Shown here in pieces: positions 16,779 to 25,436 of a stretch of 64,000 nucleotides of DNA. The notes under the pieces are model-generated. The model did not search any database and had not been told where the DNA came from. It saw nothing but the letters and a program-made list of their open reading frames with translations. Origin of the DNA: Siccirubricoccus sp. G192 (GTDB taxonomy: Bacteria; Pseudomonadota; Alphaproteobacteria; Acetobacterales; Acetobacteraceae); the NCBI RefSeq assembly GCF_019084075.1, contig NZ_JAHREN010000001.1, positions 1,461,501 through 1,525,500 on the forward strand. Direction: 5' to 3'. A program made the translations under genes and the position numbers. Numbering within the stretch: the first letter of the stretch is position 1; every line of letters begins with the position of its first letter.

Positions 16779-18824
16779 TCACGCGGTGAAGATGGCGATC
16801 CAACTGAAGCGGTTCAGCATGCCGTCGGTGTCGTCCACCTGCCAGCGCACCTGGAAGCGGGCGCGGTTTGCTGCCAGGCGTTGCGGGACGCCCTCCGGCT
16901 GCACCCGCCAGCGGGCGCCGGTCGCGGTGCTGACATTGGAGATCTCGGCCAGCGCCACCATGAGGCTGACATTGCCGTAGCTGCCGAGCGCGCTGGTCAC
17001 GTCGAAGACATGCAGGCCCGTGCTGGTGGTATTGCCGGGGCCGGGCGTCACGTTCAAGGTGATCACGCCGGTCTGCACGTCCACCAGCGGGATGCGTTGG
17101 CCGCCGGCGAGGACATCGCCGCTCGCCCCGATATCCCCGGCCACCGTCAGCCCCGTGGCATCAAGGCGCATCGCCCTGAGGCCGCCGCCTGCATCGCCGC
17201 GCGCATTGCTATGGGCGCCGCCGCGGAACCAGCAGAAATCCGCGCCGCTGCGCTGATAAAGGGTGAAGTCCTGCACGCCGGTGCCATAGGCATCGCCCCA
17301 GAGATTCAGCATCTGCTGGGTCTGGGTGCCGAAGGAAAGCCGACCCTCGCGGTCGAGCAGCAGCAACTGCGTGCCGCCGGCGCCCGGCTGGCCCTGCGCA
17401 TCCACATGCGTGCCGCCGCGATGCCAGGCGAAATCGAAATCCGAACGGAAATAGAGCGTCGATGCCTGCACGCCGATGCCATAGCCCTCGCGCCAGAGAT
17501 TCAGCATCTGCCGTGTCGTGGCGCCGAAGAGCAGCCGGCCGAGGCTGTCGAGCCGCAGCAGCACGCTGCCGCCGGCCCCAGGCTCCCCCCGCATCGTCCT
17601 GATGCGCGCCGCCGCGATACCAGTAGAGGTCGCCCGCCGTGCGCATATAGGCGGCGCCGTTCTGCACGCCGATGCCATGGGCGCCGTCCTGCGCATCGTT
17701 CTCCAGGCTGAGGTCGATCGCCTGGCGGCGCGTGGCGCCGGAGAAGCGCAGCTTGCCATCCGGCACATCCACCTTGCGGTCGGCCCGCACTGCCAGCGCC
17801 GGCTTCACGCTGGCATCCGCCCCGGCGCCCACCGAAAAGCGGGTGGTCTTCGCCGCCGGATCGTCGCCGATATGCAGGTGCAGCTCGGCGCTGATGCCCT
17901 CCGCGGGCGCCGGGCGGCGTTGCAGCCAGAGCGGCGCATTCTCATCGGCGCCGAGCACCGTGCGGGCCCGCAGCTTGCCGCCATGCAGTTCCACATCCTG
18001 CTTCGCGACGATGCGGCCCTGGACGGTGAGACGCCCCTCCAGGGTGGCGAAATCCTGCGCATCCGCATCCGCGAAGGGCCGGCGCGGGGCGAGGCGGAGG
18101 CCACCGGATTCGCTCAGCAGCGCGGCGCCGGTGAAGCCGGCCCAGATGCGGCCTTCGGTGAGGTCGGCGGGCGCCGCGACCGGGCGGAATTCTCCCGGCG
18201 CCGCCATCCCAGCGGACGCTGCCGAGCCGCAGCAGCCAGGTGCGGATCTCGTCCGGCGCCTCGAATTCCTGGGTCGCGGCCGAGCCGTCCGGCGGCAGTT
18301 GCGGCTGCTCCGGCCGGGCGGTGGCGGGCGGCGGCGGCACCGCCTCCTCGCCACCGATGATGACCGAGGCGCGGGCCAAATCCCACAGCACCGTGGATTG
18401 CGGCCCGGCGAAGAGCCGGAAGCCCTCATCGACCCGGGCGAAGGTCTCGGTGCCCTCGCAGATCATGCGTGCGGCCATGCCGTCGCGCAGTGCCGCCTCG
18501 GCGAAGCCGATCCAGACCTCGCGCTTCTGGTCGCCGGCCAGCGCGGCAAACAGCGCGGGGTCGAGCCGGGTAGGCGCCGGCACCAGCACCTCCCGCCCGA
18601 AGAGATCGACGGCGAGGCCGGGCATGACGATGACGTCGCGGAACTCGGCATCGCCCTCGCGCGGCAATTCCCACCAATTCGAGGCCGGTCACCACGCCCC
18701 AGAGATGCGGGCCGAGATTGTGCCGCCGCCGCCAATTGCGGTGATAGGCCTGCTCGGCGGTGAAATCGGCCGCGCCGAGCAATTGCCGCTGGAAATAATG
18801 CAGCCGCTGCGTGGTGCCGCTCAT
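16779..18824 (-). CDS. Putative tail-fibre-like eCIS protein with tandem repeats; three frame breaks
   Basis: Corrected length is about 680 residues. The first 50 residues (QRQLLGAADFTAEQAYHRN, then LWGVVTGLEL) match the N-terminal module of the next two genes upstream. The middle is beta-rich. Three repeats of about 60 residues then carry the motif GIGVQ, an aromatic strand, and W[YHF]RGG[AT]H (YWYRGGAHQD, FAWHRGGTHVD, FCWFRGGAHSN), which looks like a fibre or receptor-binding array. The C-terminus forms another beta domain (RRFQVRWQVDDTDG-like region). Frame breaks fall at 18670-18672 (GGG, probably GG), 18194-18196 (GGG, probably GG) and 17585-17590 (six G in sense, probably five). The start overlaps the previous stop (ATGA). 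Target recognition is inferred. Confidence 0.7.
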
Positions 18825-20647
18825 CGCTCGCCTCCCGGATCGAGCCGGGCCATACGGGCCCGCAGCGTGGCCAATTCGCTGCGCAGGCTGGCGACCTCAT
18901 CCGCGGCTGGTGCCGGGGCCGATCTGGCCTCGGTGAGGCGCATGCCGACGACCTTGCCCTGATGGACCAGCAGCGTCGCCCCTCGCTCCCTGGCGCGCAG
19001 CATGGCGTCGAGCGTCGCGAGGCTTGCCGCTCCGGGGTCCGCCACTTCCTCGACCTTGGCCTCCACGCCGAGTGCCGCCAGCGCCGCCACCGCCTCCTGC
19101 GGTGCCTTGCCGAGTGGCGCGGCGACCGGCGGGCGGTCGATGACCGGGCGCAGGAACTCGCCGGCGAGCTTGCCGAGATCCAGCCCTTGCACCTCCCGCA
19201 CCAGGCTGCGCGGCACGGCGAAGCCATCCGCGGCCAGCGCCGACCGCCAGGCGCCGGTCGCGTCGGTGGAACTGGCAAACTGGAACATCTCGGCCACTGG
19301 GGTGCAGCAGAGCGTGGCCAGCAGCTTCGAGACCAGCGGCACCACCGGCACCAGCGAGAGCCAGTGGAACAATGAGGGGAAGGCGCCGGCATAGCGGCGG
19401 CAGCTATGGTTGCAGATGCTGATGATGCGGTCGCCCTTGACCGTGACGCAGGCGATCGGCACGCGGTCGTCCAGCGGGTCTTCCGGGCAGCGCGGCAGCA
19501 GCGCGTCGCAGACGCAGTCGATCGTGGCCTGCAACCATACGCCGAACAGCCCCTCCGCCACCCGGCTGGCGCGCGCGGCATAGTTCGCCGGGCTCTCACC
19601 AGCCGCATTGGCGAGGCCGATCTGGGGTGGCTGCGGCACCGGCACCATGAGGTCGTCCAGCGAGCGCAGCATCTGGCAATGCACGGGGTCGTGGCGCATC
19701 AGGAAGTCGATCAGCGCCTGGCGCAGCCGGCACAGCGCGTCATGCATCGCCTGGGCGGTGACGCCAGGCTGCGGCGCGCCCGCGAAACCGGCCAGCGCCT
19801 TCGCATCGGCCTCGGTCAGCCGGTTCTCAAGGATGGCGATCGCCTCCTGGCCGCAGCCCAGGATGCGGCCGAGCAGGCTGTCCGCCGGGATCAGCCCGCC
19901 GGCGAAGCCCTGCGGCTTGTCGCCCTGCGGATCGCGGCGCCAGAGCGGCGCGCAGGGTTCCTTGCGCTCGACCACGCCGATCTCGAAGCATTCCACCAGG
20001 CGGCGTGGCGCGCAGCCCGGCAGGGCAAAGCCGAGCTTGCCGGCCGGGGCCGAGGAGAGCACGCCGGAGCCGGTGCCACTGCGGCCGCAGCCGCAGCCCG
20101 CGGCATTGCCGCCACCGCAGCGGCAGGGGCTCTGGCCGCAGCCGCAACCGCCGGGCGAGACTGTCTGGCGGGCCAGCGAAACCGTATGCGCGCTCTCCAC
20201 CTCCTTGAAGCGGAGCGTGACGCACCAATGCGTCTCGACATCGCGGCAGCCCGGATCGGGGGCGGGGACGAAGGGGTCGCAATCGCCGAGCTTCGGGCGC
20301 CGCAGGTCGCGGCAGTCGCGGATCGCCTTCACCACATCGAAGCGCGTCGCCTCCGCCAGCACGATGTCGTTGCCGCAGGGGTCCAGCGCATAACCCGGCA
20401 GGATGCGCACCGAGCCCTCGCAATCATCGCAGACCACCTTCAGGCCGCAGACCACGCCCCAGCCATGCAGATGCCGGTTGTGCAGCCGCATCTTGGCCCG
20501 AACGAAAGCCTGTTCGCTCGACAGGTCCTCGGCCGAGAGCAGCGCGCCGGTGGCGTATTTCGGCGATTCGAATAATTGCAGCCCGCGGCAGACCGGGCAG
20601 CCGCAGCCCGATGCGACGGTGTGCCCGGCATTCATGCTTGCGCTCAT
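18821..20647 (-). CDS. eCIS-associated protein with shared N-terminal module and Cys/Gly-rich segment
   Basis: This 608-residue protein starts at 20647 behind GAGGGTGCG. The N-terminus has a CPVC motif (residues 17-20) and the shared module (ATGALLSAEDLSSEQAFVR, then [12 protein letters not shown] at 59-70). Residues about 160-190 form a Gly/Cys cluster (GGCGCGQSPCRCGGGNAAGC), suggestive of metal binding or disulphide cross-linking. A hydrophobic stretch occurs near residue 430 (FHWLSLVPVVPLVSKLLATL), and the C-terminus is a helix with leucine heptads. No named family is recognised beyond the shared module. Conserved position after the propeller/tail-I gene suggests a baseplate-peripheral or surface component. 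Confidence 0.65.
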   Translation of the reverse strand: MSASMNAGHTVASGCGCPVCRGLQLFESPKYATGALLSAEDLSSEQAFVRAKMRLHNRHLHGWGVVCGLKVVCDDCEGSVRILPGYALDPCGNDIVLAEATRFDVVKAIRDCRDLRRPKLGDCDPFVPAPDPGCRDVETHWCVTLRFKEVESAHTVSLARQTVSPGGCGCGQSPCRCGGGNAAGCGCGRSGTGSGVLSSAPAGKLGFALPGCAPRRLVECFEIGVVERKEPCAPLWRRDPQGDKPQGFAGGLIPADSLLGRILGCGQEAIAILENRLTEADAKALAGFAGAPQPGVTAQAMHDALCRLRQALIDFLMRHDPVHCQMLRSLDDLMVPVPQPPQIGLANAAGESPANYAARASRVAEGLFGVWLQATIDCVCDALLPRCPEDPLDDRVPIACVTVKGDRIISICNHSCRRYAGAFPSLFHWLSLVPVVPLVSKLLATLCCTPVAEMFQFASSTDATGAWRSALAADGFAVPRSLVREVQGLDLGKLAGEFLRPVIDRPPVAAPLGKAPQEAVAALAALGVEAKVEEVADPGAASLATLDAMLRARERGATLLVHQGKVVGMRLTEARSAPAPAADEVASLRSELATLRARMARLDPGGER

Positions 20648-20654
20648 CGCACCC

Positions 20655-23243
20655 TCACACCAGCTCGAACCAACTGACGAAGCGCCCACCCTCCAGGCCG
20701 TCGCCGGTGGGGCAACGGCGGCGCAGCAGCGGCGGTGGCGGGTCGCCGGTGTCGCGCGAGAGGCCGGGGGCGAAATGCTCGGCGTCGAGCGCCGGATGCA
20801 CCTTGATCCGCTTGGCCGGGTCCAGCGGATCCGGCACCTCGATCTCGCGCTCGCCCAGGATGAAATTGCCCTCGATCACCACGCGGTAGACGCCGGCCGG
20901 CCAGGGCGCCCGGGCCGGCACCGTCTCTCGCCCGCGGCGGAACACCGGCAGGAAGCGGAGCCCGGTGACGGGGCCTTCATCCTGCATCCTGTCGTCGCGC
21001 ATTTCCGGCACGCTGCCGCATTCGGCTTCCAGCATCAGCCCGGCGACCAGGCCATCCACCTGGCAGAAGCAGGTCTGGGTGAAGGGCAGTTGGTCGCCGA
21101 CCTGCGCCCGGCCGAAGGTCACCTGCACGACATGCTGGCTCACCGTATCGGCCGCGAAGGTCTGCGCCAGCACCGCGTGGTCCTTGGCGAAGGCGACGAG
21201 CAACCCGTCGCGCATCATCCGCTGCGCGCGTGGGTCCGAGAGCTTGAGCTGCTCCGCATGCGGCCAATTCACTGCGACGATGTGCGGCAGGTCGAGCTTG
21301 GGCCAGCTTCCCGGATCGCCAGGGGCGCCAGGCTGGCCAGGTGCGCCAGGCTGACCCGGGGCACCAGGCTGGCCAGGGGCACCGGGTTCGCCAGGGGTAC
21401 CGGGCTGACCGGGTGCGCCAGGCTGGCCAGGGGCGCCGGGCGGGCCGGGCGGGCCATCCTTGCCCGGCACGCCGCCCACCGCGTGGTCCATCACGCAGAG
21501 CAGCGCTTCCTGCAAGGCCGCGGTGCTGGCCAGTTCGCGCCGGCGCGGGCCGTGGTCGAGCCGCGCCGTGCCTACCGCATCCTCCCAGCGGTAATCCGCG
21601 ATGGTGGCGAGCACCAACTCGTCCCCGGCGCCGCAGGAGGGGCAGATCGCGGGCGCGCGGAGATGCGCCCGGCAGTCATCCTCCGTTGCCTCCAGCACCG
21701 CGACGCCGCCGGTGGCCGGGGTTTCGCCGGCATAGGCGACGAGCAGCCTGGCGCCATCCGATTGCGCGACCAGCGCGCGCGGCTCCGCCCCGACCGGCAG
21801 CGCCGGGCCAACCGCATCCGGCGCCGTATCGGCGATGCGCGCAACGGAGGCCGCGCGGGCCGCGCCGGTGCCATCCGCCGCGCGCAGCAGCACGGCGAGC
21901 CACTGGCCCTCGGGCGAGAGCGCGACATCCACCGGCGCGCCGCCGAGGCCCGTCAGCGGCGTGCCCAGGGCCTTGGCCTGGTCCGCCGGCAGCGCCGCAT
22001 CCGGGCTGGCCTCGATCAGCAGCACGGCCTCGGCCGCGCCATCCGCCACCGCGAGCAGATCGCGGCCGCCGCGCCGCGCCGCCGCCAGCGCCACCGGCCG
22101 CTCCGGGCCGCCGGCCCCGACCGGCAGCGTTACCACGGCGAGATCCGAGAGGCGGATGGCGGCGATCTCCGCTGCCCCAGTCGCCGCAGCATAGAGATGC
22201 GTCGCGGGCACCGGCAGCGCCAAGGGGCCGGGCGCATTCGCAACCGCCAGGGTAGCGGGCGCCGCCGGTGCTGCCGCCCCGGTGATGTCACTGGCCCAGA
22301 TCCGCACCTCATCGGCGGCGGTGACGGCTGCGGCGAGCCGCCCATCCGGCAGCGCCAGCAGCCGCACCGTCTGCCCGGCGCCGCCGCCGACCGCCAGCGT
22401 ATGCAGCGCCGCCGCCGCCGGATTGCCGGCCTCCAGCACGCGGACCTCCGGGTCGCCGCCGCCATTCGGCGCCAGCGTCAGAAACACATGCAGCCCATCC
22501 GTGGAGACTGCGAGATCGAGCGGCGTGAATCCAGCATCGGCAGTGGCGGCCAGGATCGCGCCGGTGGCGAGATCGGCCACCAGCAGGGTCGCGGCCGGAT
22601 CGGCGGCCAGGATGAAGGCGCGGCCGGAGGGCTCGTGCAGCCGCACCCGCACGGCGCCCTGCGCGCCGATGGTGGATTGCCAGGCGAGCCGCGCCCCGGC
22701 ATGCGGCGGGTCCGGTGGTGGACGGTCCAGCAGCAGGGCGAGTTCGAAGCCCTCCACCACCCGGCTCGGCAGGCAGGCTTCGCCGCCGGGCGCGCAGCCC
22801 TCGAAGAGCACGGGCACCGGCTCGGCCGGGCATTCGGCGTAGCGCAGTGCGATCTCGACCCGGTGCGTACCTGCATCCGGTGCCGCCGCCTTGCCATGCG
22901 CAGCCTGCCAGGTGGCGAGGAAGGCGGCGCGGAAGTCGAACAGCGTCGGCTGATCCACCCGCACCTCATGGCCGCAGCAGTCGAGCGCGCTGCCCGGCTC
23001 CACCACCACCCATTGCTTCCGGCAATCGGGATTGGGATGCTCCCGCACGCGCAGCCCGCAGACCACGCCCCAGCCATGCAGCAGCCGCGCGTGGCGGCGA
23101 TGCTTGGTGAGCAGGTAGTCCTGCTCGGTCACCAGGTCGCTGGCGGTGACGATCTTGCCGTCGAACCAGGCATTGCGCGCGAAGGCATCCTGCTCGCAGG
23201 CGGGGCAGCCGATCCGTGCATCCAGCCTCATGTCATGCAGCAT
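20655..23243 (-). CDS. eCIS surface-type protein: shared module, propeller-like region, collagen-like Gly-X-Y stalk
   Basis: This 862-residue protein begins with CPAC (13-16), [18 protein letters not shown] (26-43) and [13 protein letters not shown] (54-66), the module shared with two neighbours. Residues about 200-560 are a run of short beta repeats ([40 protein letters not shown]) as in a seven-bladed beta-propeller. [10 protein letters not shown] motif follows. Residues 591-644 are 18 perfect Gly-X-Y triplets (mostly GAP/GQP), a collagen-like stalk. The last 200 residues form a separate globular domain ending WFELV. Collagen-like stalks in bacterial and phage proteins trimerise and position binding heads. 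A fibre or tethering role is inferred; no signal peptide is present, consistent with assembly on a cytoplasmically built particle. Confidence 0.7.
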   Translation of the reverse strand: MLHDMRLDARIGCPACEQDAFARNAWFDGKIVTASDLVTEQDYLLTKHRRHARLLHGWGVVCGLRVREHPNPDCRKQWVVVEPGSALDCCGHEVRVDQPTLFDFRAAFLATWQAAHGKAAAPDAGTHRVEIALRYAECPAEPVPVLFEGCAPGGEACLPSRVVEGFELALLLDRPPPDPPHAGARLAWQSTIGAQGAVRVRLHEPSGRAFILAADPAATLLVADLATGAILAATADAGFTPLDLAVSTDGLHVFLTLAPNGGGDPEVRVLEAGNPAAAALHTLAVGGGAGQTVRLLALPDGRLAAAVTAADEVRIWASDITGAAAPAAPATLAVANAPGPLALPVPATHLYAAATGAAEIAAIRLSDLAVVTLPVGAGGPERPVALAAARRGGRDLLAVADGAAEAVLLIEASPDAALPADQAKALGTPLTGLGGAPVDVALSPEGQWLAVLLRAADGTGAARAASVARIADTAPDAVGPALPVGAEPRALVAQSDGARLLVAYAGETPATGGVAVLEATEDDCRAHLRAPAICPSCGAGDELVLATIADYRWEDAVGTARLDHGPRRRELASTAALQEALLCVMDHAVGGVPGKDGPPGPPGAPGQPGAPGQPGTPGEPGAPGQPGAPGQPGAPGQPGAPGDPGSWPKLDLPHIVAVNWPHAEQLKLSDPRAQRMMRDGLLVAFAKDHAVLAQTFAADTVSQHVVQVTFGRAQVGDQLPFTQTCFCQVDGLVAGLMLEAECGSVPEMRDDRMQDEGPVTGLRFLPVFRRGRETVPARAPWPAGVYRVVIEGNFILGEREIEVPDPLDPAKRIKVHPALDAEHFAPGLSRDTGDPPPPLLRRRCPTGDGLEGGRFVSWFELV
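21312..21473 (-). repeat. Collagen-like Gly-X-Y coding repeat, 18 triplets
   Basis: The translated triplets run [12 protein letters not shown], then alternating GAP and GQP with single GTP and GEP, ending GDP. The DNA is a 9- and 18-base periodic repeat and therefore prone to copy-number change. It lies in frame inside the surface-type protein gene. Confidence 0.9.
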
Positions 23244-23255
23244 GCCCGTCCCCTT

Positions 23256-25436
23256 TCAGCCATTCAGCCTGGTCTCGGCGCCGAGCCGCGCGCCGCCGCG
23301 CGAGCCGAGCCGGAAGCCCGGCACGCCGGCCAGCGGCGCGCCGCCAAGCACCGCCGCATCCAGCCGCGCCGGCGCCGGCCGCCGTGGCAGCCGCGTGGCC
23401 GCGCCGAGCACCGCCTCGCAGCCCAGCCGGAAGCCGGCCGCGAGCAGCCGCACCTCCAGCAGCACATGCGCGGGCGCGGCCAGTGCGGCGATGCGCTCCA
23501 CCGTCGCCTGCAACCGCGCATCCCCGGGCTCCTCCACCGGCACCAGCAGCGTGGCGCGATGCGCGGTGGCGCCGAAGGGATCGGTCAGCGGGTCGCCGGT
23601 ATCGGTCAGCACGAACTGCCCGATCTGCGCGAAGGCATCGAGCTGCAGCCGCGCCATCACCTCCGGGCCCCAGAGCCGCGTGCCGGCATCGAGCCGGCCG
23701 CTGCCGAGCGCCAGCCATTGCCGCATGCGGAAATGCTCGATCAGCCGCGGCTCGCTGCCGGTATAGATCGCCACGTGCCGGCGCAGCCCGAGCGGCGTGC
23801 CGCGCAGCCGATAGAGCCGCGCCGCCTCCCGCACCAGGCGGCGGCGCGCGGCGACCGGCCAGTTGCGCTCCAGCGCAAGCCCGATCCAGTCGGCGAGCCA
23901 GTCCAGGAAATCGGGACCGAATTCGCCGGGCTCGGCGGCCGGCGTCGCCATGCTGTCGAAGAGGCCCGCGAGGTCGTCCAGCTTGCGGGTATAGCCGGCG
24001 CGCACCCGGTCGAAGACCAGCAGGAAGCGGTCGAGGAAATCCGCGGATTCCGGGTCCGGCGCCATGGCCGGCGGCAGGTGGCGGCGGCTGGTTTCGCGCG
24101 GCCAATTCGCCTCGATGCGCGTCACCTCCGGGCTCAGCGCGCCGTCGCCGGACAGCGTGAGGCGTAGCCAGAGATAGCGGCCCGGCGGGCTCAGCACCGC
24201 CGCGTCCCAGGTTCCATCGCGATCCGGCGCGGTGAATTCCGCCCGGCGCCAGCGTTCCTCCGGCAGCACCTCGATCTCCGTGGGCGACCAGGGCGCCTCG
24301 GCGGTGAAGGTCTCGACCATGAGGCGCGTGCCCGCCGGCACCGCGGCGGTCAGCATCACCCGGTCCCAGAGGCAGCCGCCCAGCCGGCTGTCGAGCGGTG
24401 CGCTGATGGCGAATCCCGTGGCGGCGAAAGCCCGCTCAGCGGCGCGCGAGAGGCAGGGCTGGCGCGCATCACCGAGGATCGCGGCGCCATCGTGGTCGAA
24501 AGCCAGCAGCGTGCATTGCGGCGGCACCTGATGCACCGGCATGGCAGGGTCGCAGCGCCCGGCCGCATCGCGGCAGATCCGCAGCACCGGGCCGGGGATG
24601 CGCGGCGAGATCCAGATGGTGCCATCCGCATCGACGCTTACGGCGGGCGGGTCGAAGCGCGGCGCCAGCGGCTCCGGCAACGCGATGTCCTCGAGGAAAC
24701 CGCCATCCGGCGCCAGCACGCGCAGCGCGTCCTGCCCTTCCTGCACGATGTAGATGCGGCCCTCGCGGTCGCGCTGCAGCGCCACGGGAGCGGCGATGCG
24801 CGTGCCATCCGGCGCCGGGCCATCGGCGAAGGGCGCGAGCCGGCCATGCGCATCCATGTGCCACAACGCCGCATTGGCGCGATCGGCAATCAGGGCGCCA
24901 CTGTCCGGCAGGGTGGCCAAAGCCATCGGCTCCCATGTGCCGGCGGGCCAGGCGTAGGCGCCGGTCGGCAGGCCGGTGGCCGGGTCCAGCACCGGCGAGG
25001 ACCGTGCCGGATGCGGCATGCCATCGGCGCCGCGCCGCACCGGGCCGATGCTGCGCAGCACGCGGCCCAGCACCGGGTCCACCACCTGGATGCGGCGATT
25101 GCCGGTATCCGCCACCAGCAGCCGCCCGCGCGCATCGAGCGCCAGCGCGCGTGCGCCATCGAGTCGGCCATCCAGGCAGCCGAGCAACGCGAAACACTCC
25201 AGGCAGGGATCATAGAGCAGGATGCGCGTGCCGCCGCGGTCCAGCAGGAACAAGGCCAGCGGCCCCGCCGCCACCGCCCAGACCGGCGCGGTGAGGCCGC
25301 CCAGCATGCCCGCGGGATCGGCCAGCACCCGCGGCCGCACCGGATGCGAGGCAAGGCGCAGCGCCGCCTCCGCCGTGGTATCGGCAAGGCGCTGCATCGC
25401 CCAGCCGATGCGGCTATCGAGGACCAGGCGGCTCAT
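23256..25436 (-). CDS. NHL-type beta-propeller fused to phage tail protein I-like domain
   Basis: This 726-residue protein starts at an ATG overlapping the stop of baseplate J (ATGA). Residues about 35-345 carry NHL/SMP-30-like blades (ARALALDARGRLLVADTGNR, PVALQRDREGRIYIVQEG, PAVSVDADGTIWISPRIPG). After a linker, residues about 470-720 resemble tail protein I of P2-like phages: FLDRFLLVFDRV, EFGPDFLDWLADWIGLAL, YRLRGTPLGLRRHVAIYTG. Tail protein I and its eCIS equivalents sit at the outer baseplate rim where fibres attach. The N-terminal propeller could act as a binding platform. Position directly after J, as gpJ-gpI in P2, supports the call. Confidence 0.85.
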   Translation of the reverse strand: MSRLVLDSRIGWAMQRLADTTAEAALRLASHPVRPRVLADPAGMLGGLTAPVWAVAAGPLALFLLDRGGTRILLYDPCLECFALLGCLDGRLDGARALALDARGRLLVADTGNRRIQVVDPVLGRVLRSIGPVRRGADGMPHPARSSPVLDPATGLPTGAYAWPAGTWEPMALATLPDSGALIADRANAALWHMDAHGRLAPFADGPAPDGTRIAAPVALQRDREGRIYIVQEGQDALRVLAPDGGFLEDIALPEPLAPRFDPPAVSVDADGTIWISPRIPGPVLRICRDAAGRCDPAMPVHQVPPQCTLLAFDHDGAAILGDARQPCLSRAAERAFAATGFAISAPLDSRLGGCLWDRVMLTAAVPAGTRLMVETFTAEAPWSPTEIEVLPEERWRRAEFTAPDRDGTWDAAVLSPPGRYLWLRLTLSGDGALSPEVTRIEANWPRETSRRHLPPAMAPDPESADFLDRFLLVFDRVRAGYTRKLDDLAGLFDSMATPAAEPGEFGPDFLDWLADWIGLALERNWPVAARRRLVREAARLYRLRGTPLGLRRHVAIYTGSEPRLIEHFRMRQWLALGSGRLDAGTRLWGPEVMARLQLDAFAQIGQFVLTDTGDPLTDPFGATAHRATLLVPVEEPGDARLQATVERIAALAAPAHVLLEVRLLAAGFRLGCEAVLGAATRLPRRPAPARLDAAVLGGAPLAGVPGFRLGSRGGARLGAETRLNG

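Noticed and set aside
21312..21473. Possible CRISPR-like or tandem DNA repeat array
   Set aside because: Periodicity is 9/18 bases and matches in-frame Gly-X-Y codons; no spacers.
20403..24167. Long plus-strand ORF opposite two eCIS genes
   Set aside because: Low-complexity antisense frame; true genes on the minus strand carry clear motifs.
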